Assembly (NCBI GenBank): GCA_020137815.1
Contig: CM035354.1
Location: 8,641,437 to 8,705,436, forward strand
DNA from: Hormiphora californensis
Taxonomy: Eukaryota; Ctenophora; Tentaculata; Cydippida; Pleurobrachiidae
DNA: 64,000 bases
Direction: 5' to 3'
The notes under the pieces: generated by a model
Databases searched by the model: none
What the model saw: only the letters and a program-made list of their open reading frames with translations
Told to the model about the DNA's origin: nothing
Program-made: the position numbers and the translations under genes
Shown: in pieces, positions 1-54,600 of the stretch
Layout: every line of letters starts with the position of its first letter
How positions within the stretch are numbered: the stretch's first letter is position 1

Positions 1-315
1 TTAACACCTTAGCATTTTTTATCCCATCTGACAATGAAATGCCATTATAGATGCTTATTTGTTTAATTCTGTTTAATTCTGTTTAATTCTGTTTAATTCT
101 GTTATATTAGTTAGCCTTCAAGGAGTATCTAGATATTTTTTTGTGAAAATCACAGGGATTTGCACCGAAAATGTTGGGTAGGACGAATCATGACGGTTGT
201 GATGTGACCTGCTGTTCTCTCTTACTTTAATCGTTTCGTTTATACATATGTACATACATACAGTGAGAGCGGTATTGACTCTATTTCCTTTGAAACCCCA
301 TACCATGATGTACAG
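1..315. repeat. Left-edge intron sequence with 10 bp tandem repeat
   Basis: At about 60-103 the unit GTTTAATTCT is repeated about four times. The rest, up to the exon at 316, is intronic; 110-180 resembles the sequence near 59300 (AAGGAGTATC, TTTTTGTGAAAATC), so it belongs to a dispersed repeat. No gene is seen. Confidence 0.6.
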
Positions 316-41896
<41,581 letters not shown>

Positions 41897-42179
41897 GTAC
41901 TACTCATACATTACTCATACTATTAATATAACTACCACTATAATTTCCATTTTAAACGATCCCAAAGTCAGTTTAAACCCAAATAGTCGATCGACATAGA
42001 GTCTGATTTAAGGTAATGATTGAGGGAATGAGGGCCCCTAAATAGCACTTAGTGGTTTAACCCGGTTGATTTATAAATGGTGTAAGAAACCACAGTGTGA
42101 TCTCGCTCAGTTTCATAGCTTGCGAATTGAGATCTGCATGTGTTGGAAATTCAAATTATGGATGATTCATGTTATTTTT

Positions 42180-42274
42180 ATACTGGGAGAGACAAAAGAT
42201 GTAAAGAGAGAAGAAAGAGAGAAGAGAGACGAGAAAAAGAGAGAGAGAGGCAAAGAGAGAGAGATCGAGACGAG

Positions 42275-42318
<44 letters not shown>

Positions 42319-42462
42319 GAGGAGCGAGAGAGCGAGAGAGAGAGAGAGAGAGAGAGAGCGGAAAAGAAGAGAGAGGTAGACGCTATCTACTATATCGTAT
42401 ATATAGGATACGATCGATAGCTGACTCGATCTCTCGCGAGTATCTCGCTCTCGCTATCTCTC

Positions 42463-42537
<75 letters not shown>

Positions 42538-42601
42538 AACAAGCACACGGCTAAGTCGTGCATGTGCGTCACGGTGCTTATGCGAAAGAAACTTTCCAGA
42601 G
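42180..42601 (+). promoter_or_regulatory. Putative promoter region of gene B
   Basis: A (GA)n tract (about 42187-42373) and a (CT)n tract (about 42463-42535) face each other around a short TATATAGG-containing segment at 42400-42407. The signal-peptide ATG follows 66 bp after the (CT)n. GA/CT tracts and a TATA-like box are compatible with a promoter, but both also occur by chance in repeat-rich DNA. No initiator or CpG island was identified. Confidence 0.3.
42187..42535. repeat. Facing (GA)n and (CT)n tracts
   Basis: GA-rich 42187-42373 and CT 42463-42535 can pair across a loop of about 90 bp. They lie immediately before the gene B start. Confidence 0.8.
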
Positions 42602-42698
42602 ATGGTTACCTTTCTTCTTCTTCTCCTTGTAACAAATGTTTTCGGATCCTTTGTCCCTGATGATATTGATTTTGAAATTTGTGAACCCACTTGTATAA
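42602..42698 (+). CDS. Signal-peptide first exon of gene B
   Basis: ATG at 42602 opens MVTFLLLLLVTNVFGSFVPD: a short N-region, a run of five Leu, then small residues before a likely cleavage after FG or GS. The exon ends with a consensus GTAAGT donor in phase 1, which joins in frame to the Ig exon at 43009. Upstream in-frame sequence is not coding-like. This is the main evidence for an independent transcription start here. Confidence 0.75.
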
Positions 42699-45600
42699 GT
42701 AAGTTAATGTCTGTACTCTGTTGATGGAATTGGCAAACTAGCCCTCATATGTTGAATTATAACGAATTATAAAGTTGTGACCAATTGAGAGAAGGCAAAT
42801 CAGTAGGTGTTGTGGCAATGTGGCGGCTCGGGAACTTTATCGGCCTGGCGGTATTGGGTTCATCTGAGTTCCCCTCCCCTTACAGCTGTGCAACAACATG
42901 ATTAACAAAAATTATCATGTCCACCCCCCCCCCCTGTTATGCGTATATTCGCATGGGATGTTATTTAATAACACCTCAGCGTGCGATGTATAACTTGCTT
43001 CATTTCAGGCGCTGGATTTACAACTGACCCTACAACGACAAATGTAGAACAGGGTGAACAAGCCACTTTATCCTGTATAGCAACATCTATTAATAGTAAT
43101 ACTGGAGATTCCGCAGATGGCATACAATGGTTAGTAGTCTTTCTCCCCACCTACCACCACTAGATTTCCCCTTTTGAGATACAGCTTCGGGTCAGTGATT
43201 GGGGGAAAACAGTCGTGCCTGAACCTCAGGTCAAGTACACGGCTATTTTTCACTGAGACCTGAGATCTCAGGTTTCAGTGACGGCTATTCCCTGAAATTT
43301 AAGGCAATAGCCGTCACTGAAACCTGAGATCTCAGGTCTCAGTGAAAAATAGCCGTGTACTTGACCTGAGGTTCAGGCACGACTGTTTTCCCCCATTCTA
43401 TGACTATCAATAGTCATAGAACGAATTTGAAAATTTTGAATCAGAATATAGTGTATTCTGATTCAAAATTTCAATGATTTCAATCGCAATGAAAGTGAAT
43501 TTTTGGAAATTGATATTTATCAAGTTAATTTCGTTCAAAATTATCTGAAAATCATTCTATCACTGTCCCAAAGCTGTACCATCGTTTTTAGGATGTGTAG
43601 AACGCACTCTATCGTTTTTAGTATGTGTAGAACGCACTCTATCGTTTTTACCATCGTTTTTAGGATGTGTAGAACGCACTCATAGAGTGCGTTCTACACA
43701 TCCTAAAAACGATGGTATCTCAAATATAACAGGCGCTAGAGGTCCAATGAAATGTGTAGATTTCATGTAAGTTGGGCTTCACCCAGAAAAAAAATTGGCA
43801 AGATTACCTTATGAAACTTTATACTTGGATTATTCTATACCCTCATTCAAGATTCCTGGGGTTTTCGGAGCTTTAGCACCCTGGGAAGTGTATTTTTTCC
43901 CTGCCCGGGTGAATGCCGAAGGCATTCACCCGGATGCCTTTTTACTTTGTAAAAAGGCATAGCAGGGTTAGAATTCGAATTAGGGTTAGAATTCTGGGCT
44001 TCACCCAGAAAAAAATTGGCAAGATAACCTTATGAAACTTCATACTTGGATTATTCTATACCCTCATCCAAGATTCCTGGGGTTTTCGGAGCTTTAGCAC
44101 TCTGGGAAGTGTATTTTTTCCCTGCCCGGGTGAATGCCTTCGCCCCAGTTTTGCTAGTAAATAATAATAAAGATTTTGGCCACACGGCCAACTCGACATG
44201 TACTCTACGCAAATAATGTCTAGACTCACTTCCATGTCCCACTATAGTAATTTCAAAATGTTTATATCGTTGGTGTCTGCATTAGGCAGGACACCCTTTG
44301 GCATTCACCCGGATGCCTTTTTACTTTGTAAAAGTCTGCATTAGGCAGGACACCCTTTGGCATTCACCCGGATGCCTTTTTACTTTGTAAAAGTAAGCTT
44401 ATTAGGATGGTTAGGCAACATGAGACACGATTCGGGGAATAATCTAACTATATCTAATGCAAATTTGCACGGAAATATGACACCCTATCGTCAATGTGAC
44501 GACGTGATCCGTCAGTGTGACGACGTGATCCGTCAGTGTGACGACATGATCCGTCAGTGTGACGACGTGATTCGTAGGTATCACGTATCACACGTGTTGA
44601 GAACTGCTTACGACTTGAGGGGTCACATCACATGTATAAAAGGGAGAGAAAGAGAGAAAAAAAGAGGAATCACATCACATAGCATATAGCAGACAGGCAG
44701 AGAGAAAAACATAGAAACAGACCGCTCGATTTGCGATCGGTACGATCGCCCCAGTTTTGCTAGTAAATAATAATAAAGATTTTGGCCACACGGCCAACTC
44801 GACATGTACTCTACGCAAATAATGTCTAGACTCACTTCCATGTCCCACTATAGTAATTTCAAAATGTTTATATCGTTGGTGTCTGCATTAGGCAGGACAC
44901 CCTTTGAACTTACTCAGTTTTATTGACTTCTCGTATTACTCCATATTTGTCTCAAAAAACTTCACCACTGACTATAGTGGTCCATTAGAAATACTATCCA
45001 GTGAACCACTATAACTGTTCATCAAATCATGCTTGAAATCTTGCTCTTGTTTCTTGAAACGACCAACGTTAACCACTTCCCAATCAACAATTTTCCATCG
45101 GTACTTTGGTAGCATTTCTATCCTGTACCGTAGAGTCTTCACAAGTTCTCGCATCTTTAGCCGTTGATGATGTCATATCCTTGGCAATGTAGATTCCAGG
45201 CACAGGGTAGTTCTTCAGTTTGTACGCATTAGCAAGGGCTTTTGATGCTTGTTTTACTGTGTTCATTTGTACTCTAAGTACAATTTTCCCGTTGCAGTCC
45301 TCACCTCTGTCCCTGACCATTTCCGTGTTCATTAAATATCAATCGTTTCTTTGTTTTTCCAGTAACGATACATGGAAAATGAAGATATTTGTGAGTAGAC
45401 AAGGAATACACTTGGTGACATAGACACCTGGCGCGACCGAGATTGAGCTCACACACAGTGTGCGGGGGTCGCGCCAGGTGTCTATGTCACCAAGGAATTT
45501 TTTTATCATGGAAAAATTAGAACGTTATATACAATAAATAAATATCAATAAATAAAACCGCACGTCCCGGGCTCCACTTGGTCACATTGATACCTGAGTG

Positions 45601-48600
45601 AGATCGACGTCGCGTGCGACTGAGATCGATCTCACATACAGGTCTCTGCCCCGTTATTGATTTTAGAGCAAACTTTTTCAAAGACCTGGCTGCAAGGAAC
45701 TACTGAAGGGGGGGGGGGTGACACGTAACACTTTGTAACATAGTGTTACAAAGTGTTACATAGTGTTACAAAGTGTTACAAAGTGTTACAAAGTGTTACA
45801 TAGCGTTACAAAGTGTTACATAGTGTCACAAAGTGTTAAAAATTGTTACAAAGTGTTACAAATTGTTACAAAATGTTTACAAACACACAAGGATTTGTAG
45901 CGAAGCAAATTTTCAATCTTTGACCAAAAAAATTGATTTTGGAAAAATTTTATTTCTTTTTCCAACAGAAACGTTGTATATCATCTTAGGAAAGAGGTAA
46001 ATGTTAACCAGATCTGTGAGAATTTCGCACGTTTTTGCCCATAACTCAGCCATTTCTTGACCAATTTGCAAACTCTTTGGCTCATTGGAAAGAGGACATT
46101 GAGTTCTTTCAAATGAGCCCAATAAAACCAAAATCGGCGCAAAATGCGCGGCGTCATGGCGCAAAATGCGCGTTTTCGCCACTACGCCGCGCAATTTGCG
46201 CCAATTTTCATTTTCTTGAGCTCATTTGAGAGATCTCAATGTCCTCTTTCCAATGAGCCAAAGATTTTGCAAATTGGTCATGAAACGGCTGAGTTATGGG
46301 CAAAAACGTGCGAAATTCTCACAGATCTGGTTAACATTTACCGCCTACCTGAAAAAAAACGTGTGTTAACGATTGGGTCACAACTCACAGGTGACTCAGC
46401 ACATTGGGGGCCTCTGAGAGGCACAATACTCACTCTAAAAACTTTACCGTTGTCTAAAGTTCATATTTTTCTTTACCAAATGGACTATTTCAGCCCTGAT
46501 TTCCACAGTCGATGACATCGGAGGCTCAAAACATCCGCAAATTAGTAAAAAAGTGTATGTTTTAAATAAATGATTTAAAACTTTTAGATGTGTTCTAGAA
46601 AGACACCAAAGTCGTTCAAATTACTTATTCACCAACCGTCTTATATATTTTGTAAATATTTTGTAACAATTTGTAACACTTTGTGCCACTATGTAACACT
46701 TTGTGACACTTTGTAACACTGGGGGGCCTGCCGCAAAAATCTCAGCTACCCTCTTTTCGGCCGATGAGATTTTTGAGATTTTAGGGAAAATTTGCTCAAT
46801 TTTGTTTGAGATTTTTGAGTTTTTTGTGGTAAATTGGCACAATTTTGGCTGCCAATACTCAGTTTTTCGACATATTTTTTAGCTTAAATCTGAATCATAA
46901 TAGCAGTTTAGTAATTTAAATAGGTAGATTTCATGTTTTAGCTTCACATTAACTTTTGTACTAGAACACAAGGATTGTTTCTATTCAGAATTTTGATTTT
47001 TGGTAGAAAAACACAAAGATTGTTTCTATTCCAAATTTTCGAATGGAAATTTTTCCTTTCTATGAGATTTTTGAGAAAAATTTGCGGGTTTTCCCCGAAA
47101 AATCGCAGATTTGCCTCAAAAATCCCACGTTTTTTAGCCAAAAATCGAAAATCTCAAAAATCCCAGCTACCCTGAAAATCGCCAATGAGGCATGAGATTC
47201 TTGCGGCAGGCCCCCCCCCCAACACTATGTAACACTTTGTAACACTATGTAACACTTTGTAACACTATGTAACACTTTGTAACATGTGCAGAAAACTTTT
47301 TGTGTACATTACAAAGTGTTACAAAGTGTTACGTGTCACCCCCCCCCCCCCTACTGAACCGATTTGCATCTCGTTTCTTTCCCCTGGCAGATAATTGTCT
47401 CTAGTTTTACGGAAAATACCCGCGAGTATCAGCATTTGAGGAATAGTGGGTCAAAATTGACGCTAAACATGGGCAATTCTTTAAAGACCTGGCTGCAAGC
47501 TCCTACTCAGTCCTGGGACAATCTGCGGGTACTGGGTGAATCGTCATGGCCTTGTGAGCATGGGAAAATACCCGCCGATTCATCACGATGCGAAATGAGG
47601 CGGTAATTGACGTTTGAGTAGTGCTAGGTCAGCTAAAAAGGTCTCCCAAAACAGTTTGTGGCGCAGGATTTGCTGAAAAACGTGCTTTACATCGCGCGCA
47701 CGTGATTTCTTGCTGTCCACAGGGCGGGAGCCTATTCTTCGCGGAGCGAGAATAGGTTGCAATGGAGCCAAGGGCTCCACCAACATGGAGATAGTCCACT
47801 ATAACAGGTGGCACCCAGAGTATAAATATATGTTAAAAATGTTCTTAATTAAACCTATAAAACAGTTCTCAACTCTCAACCCTTCACTGCATGCTGGTAG
47901 AAGAATATAACGGTGCGCTGAAGAGGAGGGAGGTGGGCTGATGGTAGCGTCCGTGGCAGGAGAGCTGGAGTAGTGTGTCTGTAGTGGCTGAGAGAGTTAA
48001 GGGGGAGAATAGGCGAGAATACACCAATTTTAAAAGAATAAAACTAAAAACATGACACAAATCAAATAACTTGTCCACATTTAGTTGCTCTGTACAGCTC
48101 TGTTGAAAGGCTCTCCAGTTTGGCGAATTTTGTGGCAGGTTCGTTCATCCGATCGTGTGTGGTGATTGGTGTCGGGGAAGAGTGTGCAGAGCCGTCCAAT
48201 GGGCCTGTTAACTTTCTTGTAAGTTCACTTCCTCATTATCAGGTAGGAGCGATATACTGTACTTGGATACCGTCGTATCAGTTCAGATTGTATGCGGTTC
48301 CGCCGCTTATGAGGTAAACCGAATCGTGAGCACCGATACGGGATACTGCTCACGATTCGGTGTACCTCATTAGCAGCGGAACCTCTTACAACATCAACCG
48401 ATACGAGATACTGGTCACGATTCAGTGTACCTCATGACGATACGTGATACCTCAAGTGCAATGGTAATCGGTCTGTTTGATAATCGGATCGACGGATCAT
48501 ATGGTGTGGTAATCGGTTCGTGTGGCAGGGTGATAGGATCATATGGTGGGGTAATCGGTTCGTATTGTACTTTAATTGTTGGACAGGGCAACTAAATGTG

Positions 48601-51600
48601 GACAAGTTATTTGATTTGTTTTTTTTTTTTAATTTTATTCTCTTGAAATTGGTGTATTACAAATATCTTCATTTTCCATGTATCGTTACTAGAAAAACTA
48701 AGAAAACCTTCCCCGAATCGTGTCTCATGTCGCCTAACCATCCTAATAAGCTTTACCCAATCATGTTCCATAACCCTGAATCGTATCTCATAACGTATCT
48801 CGTCCCTGAATCGTATCTCATAACCATCACCCTATTCCCAATTTGAAACACTACCAAAATTTTTGTTAGTGACGTCACTAACAAAAACCACTAACAAAAA
48901 TTTTGTAAGTGCCGGCCATTCCATCCAAAAAAATTCTACAGCCGTTTGAAATTTGGGACATCTTTTAGTTTTCACCCGTTTGTTCTCATTACACTGTAAA
49001 ATACAGGTACAAGGTGTATGGTGGATCGACCACTGAAATCACATCAGGCACCTCCTTCTCCAACACTAATCAAGCTCTGTCCACCCTGACTTTCGCGACA
49101 ACCCAGTTTACCGACAAGGGAACCTACTATTGTATCGTCACCTATGGATCAGACAGCTTTAACAGCCAAACTGCAGTACTTTATGTAAGAGGTATGTGTG
49201 GTCTAAACAACTCCCCCTATCAAGTTTCAACTGCGTTTTCAAGTTTCAACCTGCGTACAGTGCAAGGGAACTAAATCACGTAATATCTGCAGGTATAGAG
49301 ACTCCCCCGGAGAGTCAGACACCTGAGGTTGGTGAAGATACTTCATTCACCTGTCTAACCAGTGGAGGACAGGGTAATGTGGAGTTTTTAGTTTCCCGAA
49401 CTGACACTTCTGATGCTCTAACAGCAAGTAAGCCATATGTTATTGGAATAAATGTACTATGAACTTTTGTAGCTTGGCGGGTTATACAGTTGGCTGTTTG
49501 AGCTTGCGAAAGATGTGGGGCAATTAAAATGACCCCCTCCCCCCAAGTCTACCATAGTTCCAGATATCGTGGAGCGCTAAAATTTGGTAAAGTAACTCTA
49601 TGAGACAAATAAATAACTTGACCAAAATTTCAGACCTCTAGCTCAAAATTCATTTTTTCCCTGCCCGGGTGAATGCCCTCCGGGCATTCACCCGGGATGA
49701 TGTTTTTAGCACGCACGTGCTAAAAAGATCATTCAGGGTTTAGAAATCAGCAGATCGTGGATTTAACTAAATGTCCGTCCGTCTGTCCGTCCACCGTTAC
49801 GCATATAATAGTAACAAAGTCTGCTCCTTCATAAAACTTTCAGCTCACACTTTGTTGATGCAACAAAGGAAATGATTAACACGCATTGTGGCGCGCAATT
49901 ACTCACTCATAACACTTCCTACTTTCACCTGAAATCACTTTGAGTACCCTACAGCCGTACCATGACGTGGTAGCAAGTCTTCTAAGCATGAAACTACTAT
50001 CACACAATATTTTATTGTAAGTGACTGGAGATGAGGGTAATACAAAGTTGAAGCACTTGGTAACCAACTAGGGTCTCCTAAGTAACTGTCTTGGTTATCA
50101 TAGCAACTGCCTTGGTAACCATAGCAACTGCTTTGAATACCATAGCAACCACCCTGGATACCATAGCAACTAACATCGTATCAGCCAAAAATGTGCAAAA
50201 TTCATCGGGAAATCCAGTTTTGAAGCTTAGTCATCAATTTTAAACCCATCTGGAGCAGGGAAACACCGCATTATGAATATATAATGCAATAATTCTTGTT
50301 TTTGATAGGAATGAACATGGTCATTCATTCCAGAAAAAAATTATTTTCGGGTCCAAAATGTAACCAATTATGTTTGTCTATCGATTAGCTTTCCAATGTG
50401 TCCAAGATCAGTTAAATTGGACAACCACAGGAGACACAGTGTCATGTTTCTTAAAGTTAGTCAGGTCATGTGATCCTCGCCGAATCGTTCATGAGTGTTC
50501 AGTATTGCGAATCGATTTAAGTGGTAGAGAATCACGTATCACGGCCGCTAATGAGGGATGACGATGCTGATTGGTTATGAGATCTGTAGCTCTTTAATAA
50601 ATGTCCTCTTTGCTCGAATCACATCACCCTGTATTGGTACACCTCATTAGTGGCCGTGATACGAGATTCCCTTGGCCCGATTAGCAATACCGAATCTCTC
50701 CATGATTCAGTGAGGATCACATGACCTTACTAACTTTAAGTAACATGACACTGTGTCTCGTGTGGTTGTCCAATTTAGCTGATCTTGGTCACATTTGCAT
50801 TGGAAAGCTAATCGATAGCCAACCATAATTAGTTAAATGTTGGACCGGAAAATTTTTCCCTGCCCGGGTGGATGCCGAAGGCATCCACCCGGATGCCTTT
50901 TTACTTTGTAAAAAGGCATAGCAGGGTTAGAATTCGATAACGATAACATTTTGGTATACTAACTAATCGGTAGAGGGACCATTTTGGTCACACTTTCGTT
51001 GCGAGGGGTAACCCGGTACCACCCGGTGTACTCAGCGTAGCAACTGAGCTGCGCACACAACAACAAGGTGCTCCTTTATCAAAACATACAATGACACAGT
51101 TTGATGGATGTGTATGCGCGCACCACTCAACAAAACATGAATAGCGCTGCCGCGTTACATACACATTGTCATGTTGCGAGTCGAGTGTGAGAGGTTAGAT
51201 AAGTAGTTAAGTTGGAATGTCAAAAGCTGGTTAGCAAGTGTCATGTGAGTAAACTAAGCTATGTGAGAAGTATACTGACAGCTAGATCGTATGCATCTCA
51301 CATTACATTATGACCAAGCCTTGATCCTGTTGACAGTGACACGTGAAACGGGAGGGCAGGGAAACACAGCATTATGAATACATAATGCAATGATTCTTGT
51401 TTTTCTCTGGAATGAATGACAATGTTCATTCCGATAAAAAAAATTAATTTTGAGCTAGAGGTCTGAAATTTTGGTGATGTTATTTATTTGTCTCATAGAG
51501 TAACTGTACCAAATTGTAGCACTCCACGATATTTGGAACTATGGTAGACTTGGGGGGGGAGGGCACGTCACGCCCCTCATGTTCGCGCGCCCGTAGGGCG

Positions 51601-54600
51601 ATCCCCTCACGCGACCAGGGGGTGGGCATTTTATTGCCCCAGACGTCATCATTTCACTTGGGCACGTCACGCCCTCTTTTTCCGCGCGTGATTTTTCGCG
51701 AAACCCTCACACACTACAGAGGGGCTGCTTCACAGCCAATCTTTTCACCAAACTTTTAATTGGACACCAACAAGGAATGTAACAAACAATTATTTTAGAC
51801 ATTATTCCAAATTTCGTTTTAGTGCACCTCTCACTTTGAATTGTCGAATTCTAAACCCCCAGGTGCCTTTCTGCAAAAGGCATCTGGGTGAATGCCTGCG
51901 GCATTCACCCAGGCGGGGAAAAAATTCGACTTTGTGAAAAATTGGAATCTAATGGCTCTTTAGCTCTCCCAATTATTGCCCTCTGTCAACCATTCCTTTT
52001 TGTTAAAGAGAAACAACGATTTTGCAGTACTAATATTCAATTAAGAACAGGAGCTTTCGATTGATCTATGTCAGACGTCTTCAGCTATAACAACAATGAA
52101 AATGAAAGTGTTTATGTAGTGGAGAAGAGGATATGGGATCCGGGGAGGGGAGAGGAAGGGATGAGATCCGAGAAGGAAGATGCGATCCGAGAGGAGGGGA
52201 TAGGGGAGGTGATCCACGGGAAGGGAGAAGAGGTGATCCGAGCTTAAGAGAATTAGGAAACAGATTTGGGAGATCTAGGTTTGATGGAGATGCCAGCAGG
52301 TCGGGGTTTGAAGGAGTTGGCAATCCTGGGGAGTAGGTGAGACGTGAGTCCATTGAAGGTTGACAGTAGGAACTTTATCTGTTCGGTTGATCGCCGGTTG
52401 AAGAGTGTGAATAGCCGCTTGTTCCAGTAGGTTTAGACTGAGGCAGAAAGAAGAAGAGGAGAGGATAGCAGGAGCAGATTTCATCTTCCCATCGGTGTTG
52501 TAGAGAGAGTTGTTGTAGAAGTTAGATTCGTGCTCCTTAATCCGGGTTTTCACTGGTCGCTTGGTTTGGCCAACGTAGAAAGACGAGTAGTCGCGGCAGG
52601 GAGTGGAGTAGATAGAGTTGGGAGTACTATCAGAAGGAGGCGGAGATTTGGTCTGGGTGAGGATGTTGAGATGTTCGGGGAAACTCTAACTGAACGGCAT
52701 CCCATTAATGGGATCCCACAGTAAAACTCTAACTGATAATGGACCACAGTGATGGTTCTTTCTCTGTATTCTCTCTGTAGGCAGTACATCTATGTAATGC
52801 CTACAGAGAGAATACAGATAAACAACTATAGGGCATGCCCGGGCGTGGGCGCGCACACAGAGAGAATACAGAGAAAGAACCATCACTGTGGTCCATTATC
52901 AGTTAGAGTTTTACTGTTGATGGGATCCCATTAATGGGATGCCATTCACTTTCTCAGGTTCATGTTCTCTCCTCTCTCGAAATCTTGCTACTAAAGCTCG
53001 CCGTTCAATTCTCTCCTCAAAAGTCCTGTCAGGGGCAATGTACACTGTCTGATATAAATCAGAGTCTTTCAACTGAGCAGATTTACCAAGAACAGTCCTA
53101 GCCACCTCTCTGGTAGTCAAGACCACTCGAACAGGTCGCACTTTCACACCACTCCTCCCAAGTCTCTCAGCTTTCGACATAACTGGGGCTTCACCAAGCT
53201 CCTGGAACACGCCCTTTACCTTGTCCCGATCGGTGTTATCAGTCGTTTCAGGTAGTCTGTAAACTATCAGGTTGGTGGTGCGATCCTCTGAAGCATTGGC
53301 AATGGCTGTCCGGATCTTGCTGGGGGCAAGAGCAGACATACAGCTCTCTTTAACTGCGGTGGCTGCAGACTCTAAAACAGAAGAATAGCTCTGGATCTCC
53401 TCCTTCACTACTCTCTGCACAGCGTTGACACTCGTCTCTAGTAGGGAATCCTTCATGGAGATGATGGAGTCCTTCAGGGTACTAACTTCGTCCTGTAGAG
53501 CGATTATTTTCCTGTCTCGCTCCAACAGTTCATCCTTAGTGGCGTCAAGACGGCCCCTGGTGGTCTTCAGATCTTCTAGAACCTGGAAGTCGACTGCCTC
53601 ATTCCTCTCATTTTTCTTTTCTAGATGTTTCCTTGACAGTCTTGCTAGTGGTAGAGATCGGTACAAGAGAAGACCAGCCATGTCAGCGATCATCTTCTTG
53701 TTGGTGTCTAGCTTGCCCAGGTAGGAGCTCGTCAACTTGTTCGGATCGAACTCACCTTCCTCTTTGTCGGGGTCAGGGTACCCTGCACAACGACTTAGTG
53801 TAGCAATAATGGAGGTCTCTAGTCTATTCAAGTCAATGGTGGTAACATTTTCAACTGGGCTTCCGTGGCGCCAACTGGAGAAGGTGCGATCCATCTCCGC
53901 GTGTTAAAGCTTCGAGTGTGATACAACAGTTGCGATCAGCAGCGAGCTGGAGCAACAAAACTGATAAGCGATATGTGAGAAGTGATTGATAAGCGATATT
54001 TGAGAAGGACTACACGGTGGACGAAGGAAGAAGAAGGACGGGATTTTGATGGTTTGGGGTGTAGAAGGCGGTTCCGAACAGTAGACATCAGAGTGGAGAT
54101 CTCGCAGGGAGGAAATCCATTGCAGAGACATATCCCTCATCAGAATGTCGCTCGGCAATTTCCGCATTGGCTCGGTAATTGGTTCGGGAACAACAGGTGG
54201 TTTGCCGAGCCATGCAGCCTTGTGTGGTAAGTTTTCGGCGACCTCCTTGACTCTCCGAACCACTGGTTCGACAAACCACCTGGTGTTACCGAGCCAATCA
54301 CCGAGCCAATGCGGAAATTGCCGAGCGACATTCTGATGGGGGTATATATGTTGTAGACTGTGTCGAGTTCCTCTTCGAGATGTTGGGGAGAACATATGTT
54401 GTAGGCCCGACGGGTTAAGGAATAAGGATTGGATAACAGAGTGGTGTGTAGAGGCAGGAGTAGATATTCCTTTCTGATATAGCATAAACTGTTTGACACC
54501 CTTATTACTACCCATTACTGAGGATTTTATTGAATATCAGTCCAGCTAGCGAGAGCATATTAACCACTTTTTCTATCATCATCCCTCAAATACCCGCTGT

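Noticed and set aside
44145-44300. Direct repeats at 44145 and 44745 as a CRISPR-like array
   Set aside because: Only two long copies in an animal genome, part of a duplicated mobile element.
53904-54515. 203-codon minus-strand frame
   Set aside because: It runs through a hairpin (54136-54340) and has no domain; probably retroelement leader sequence.
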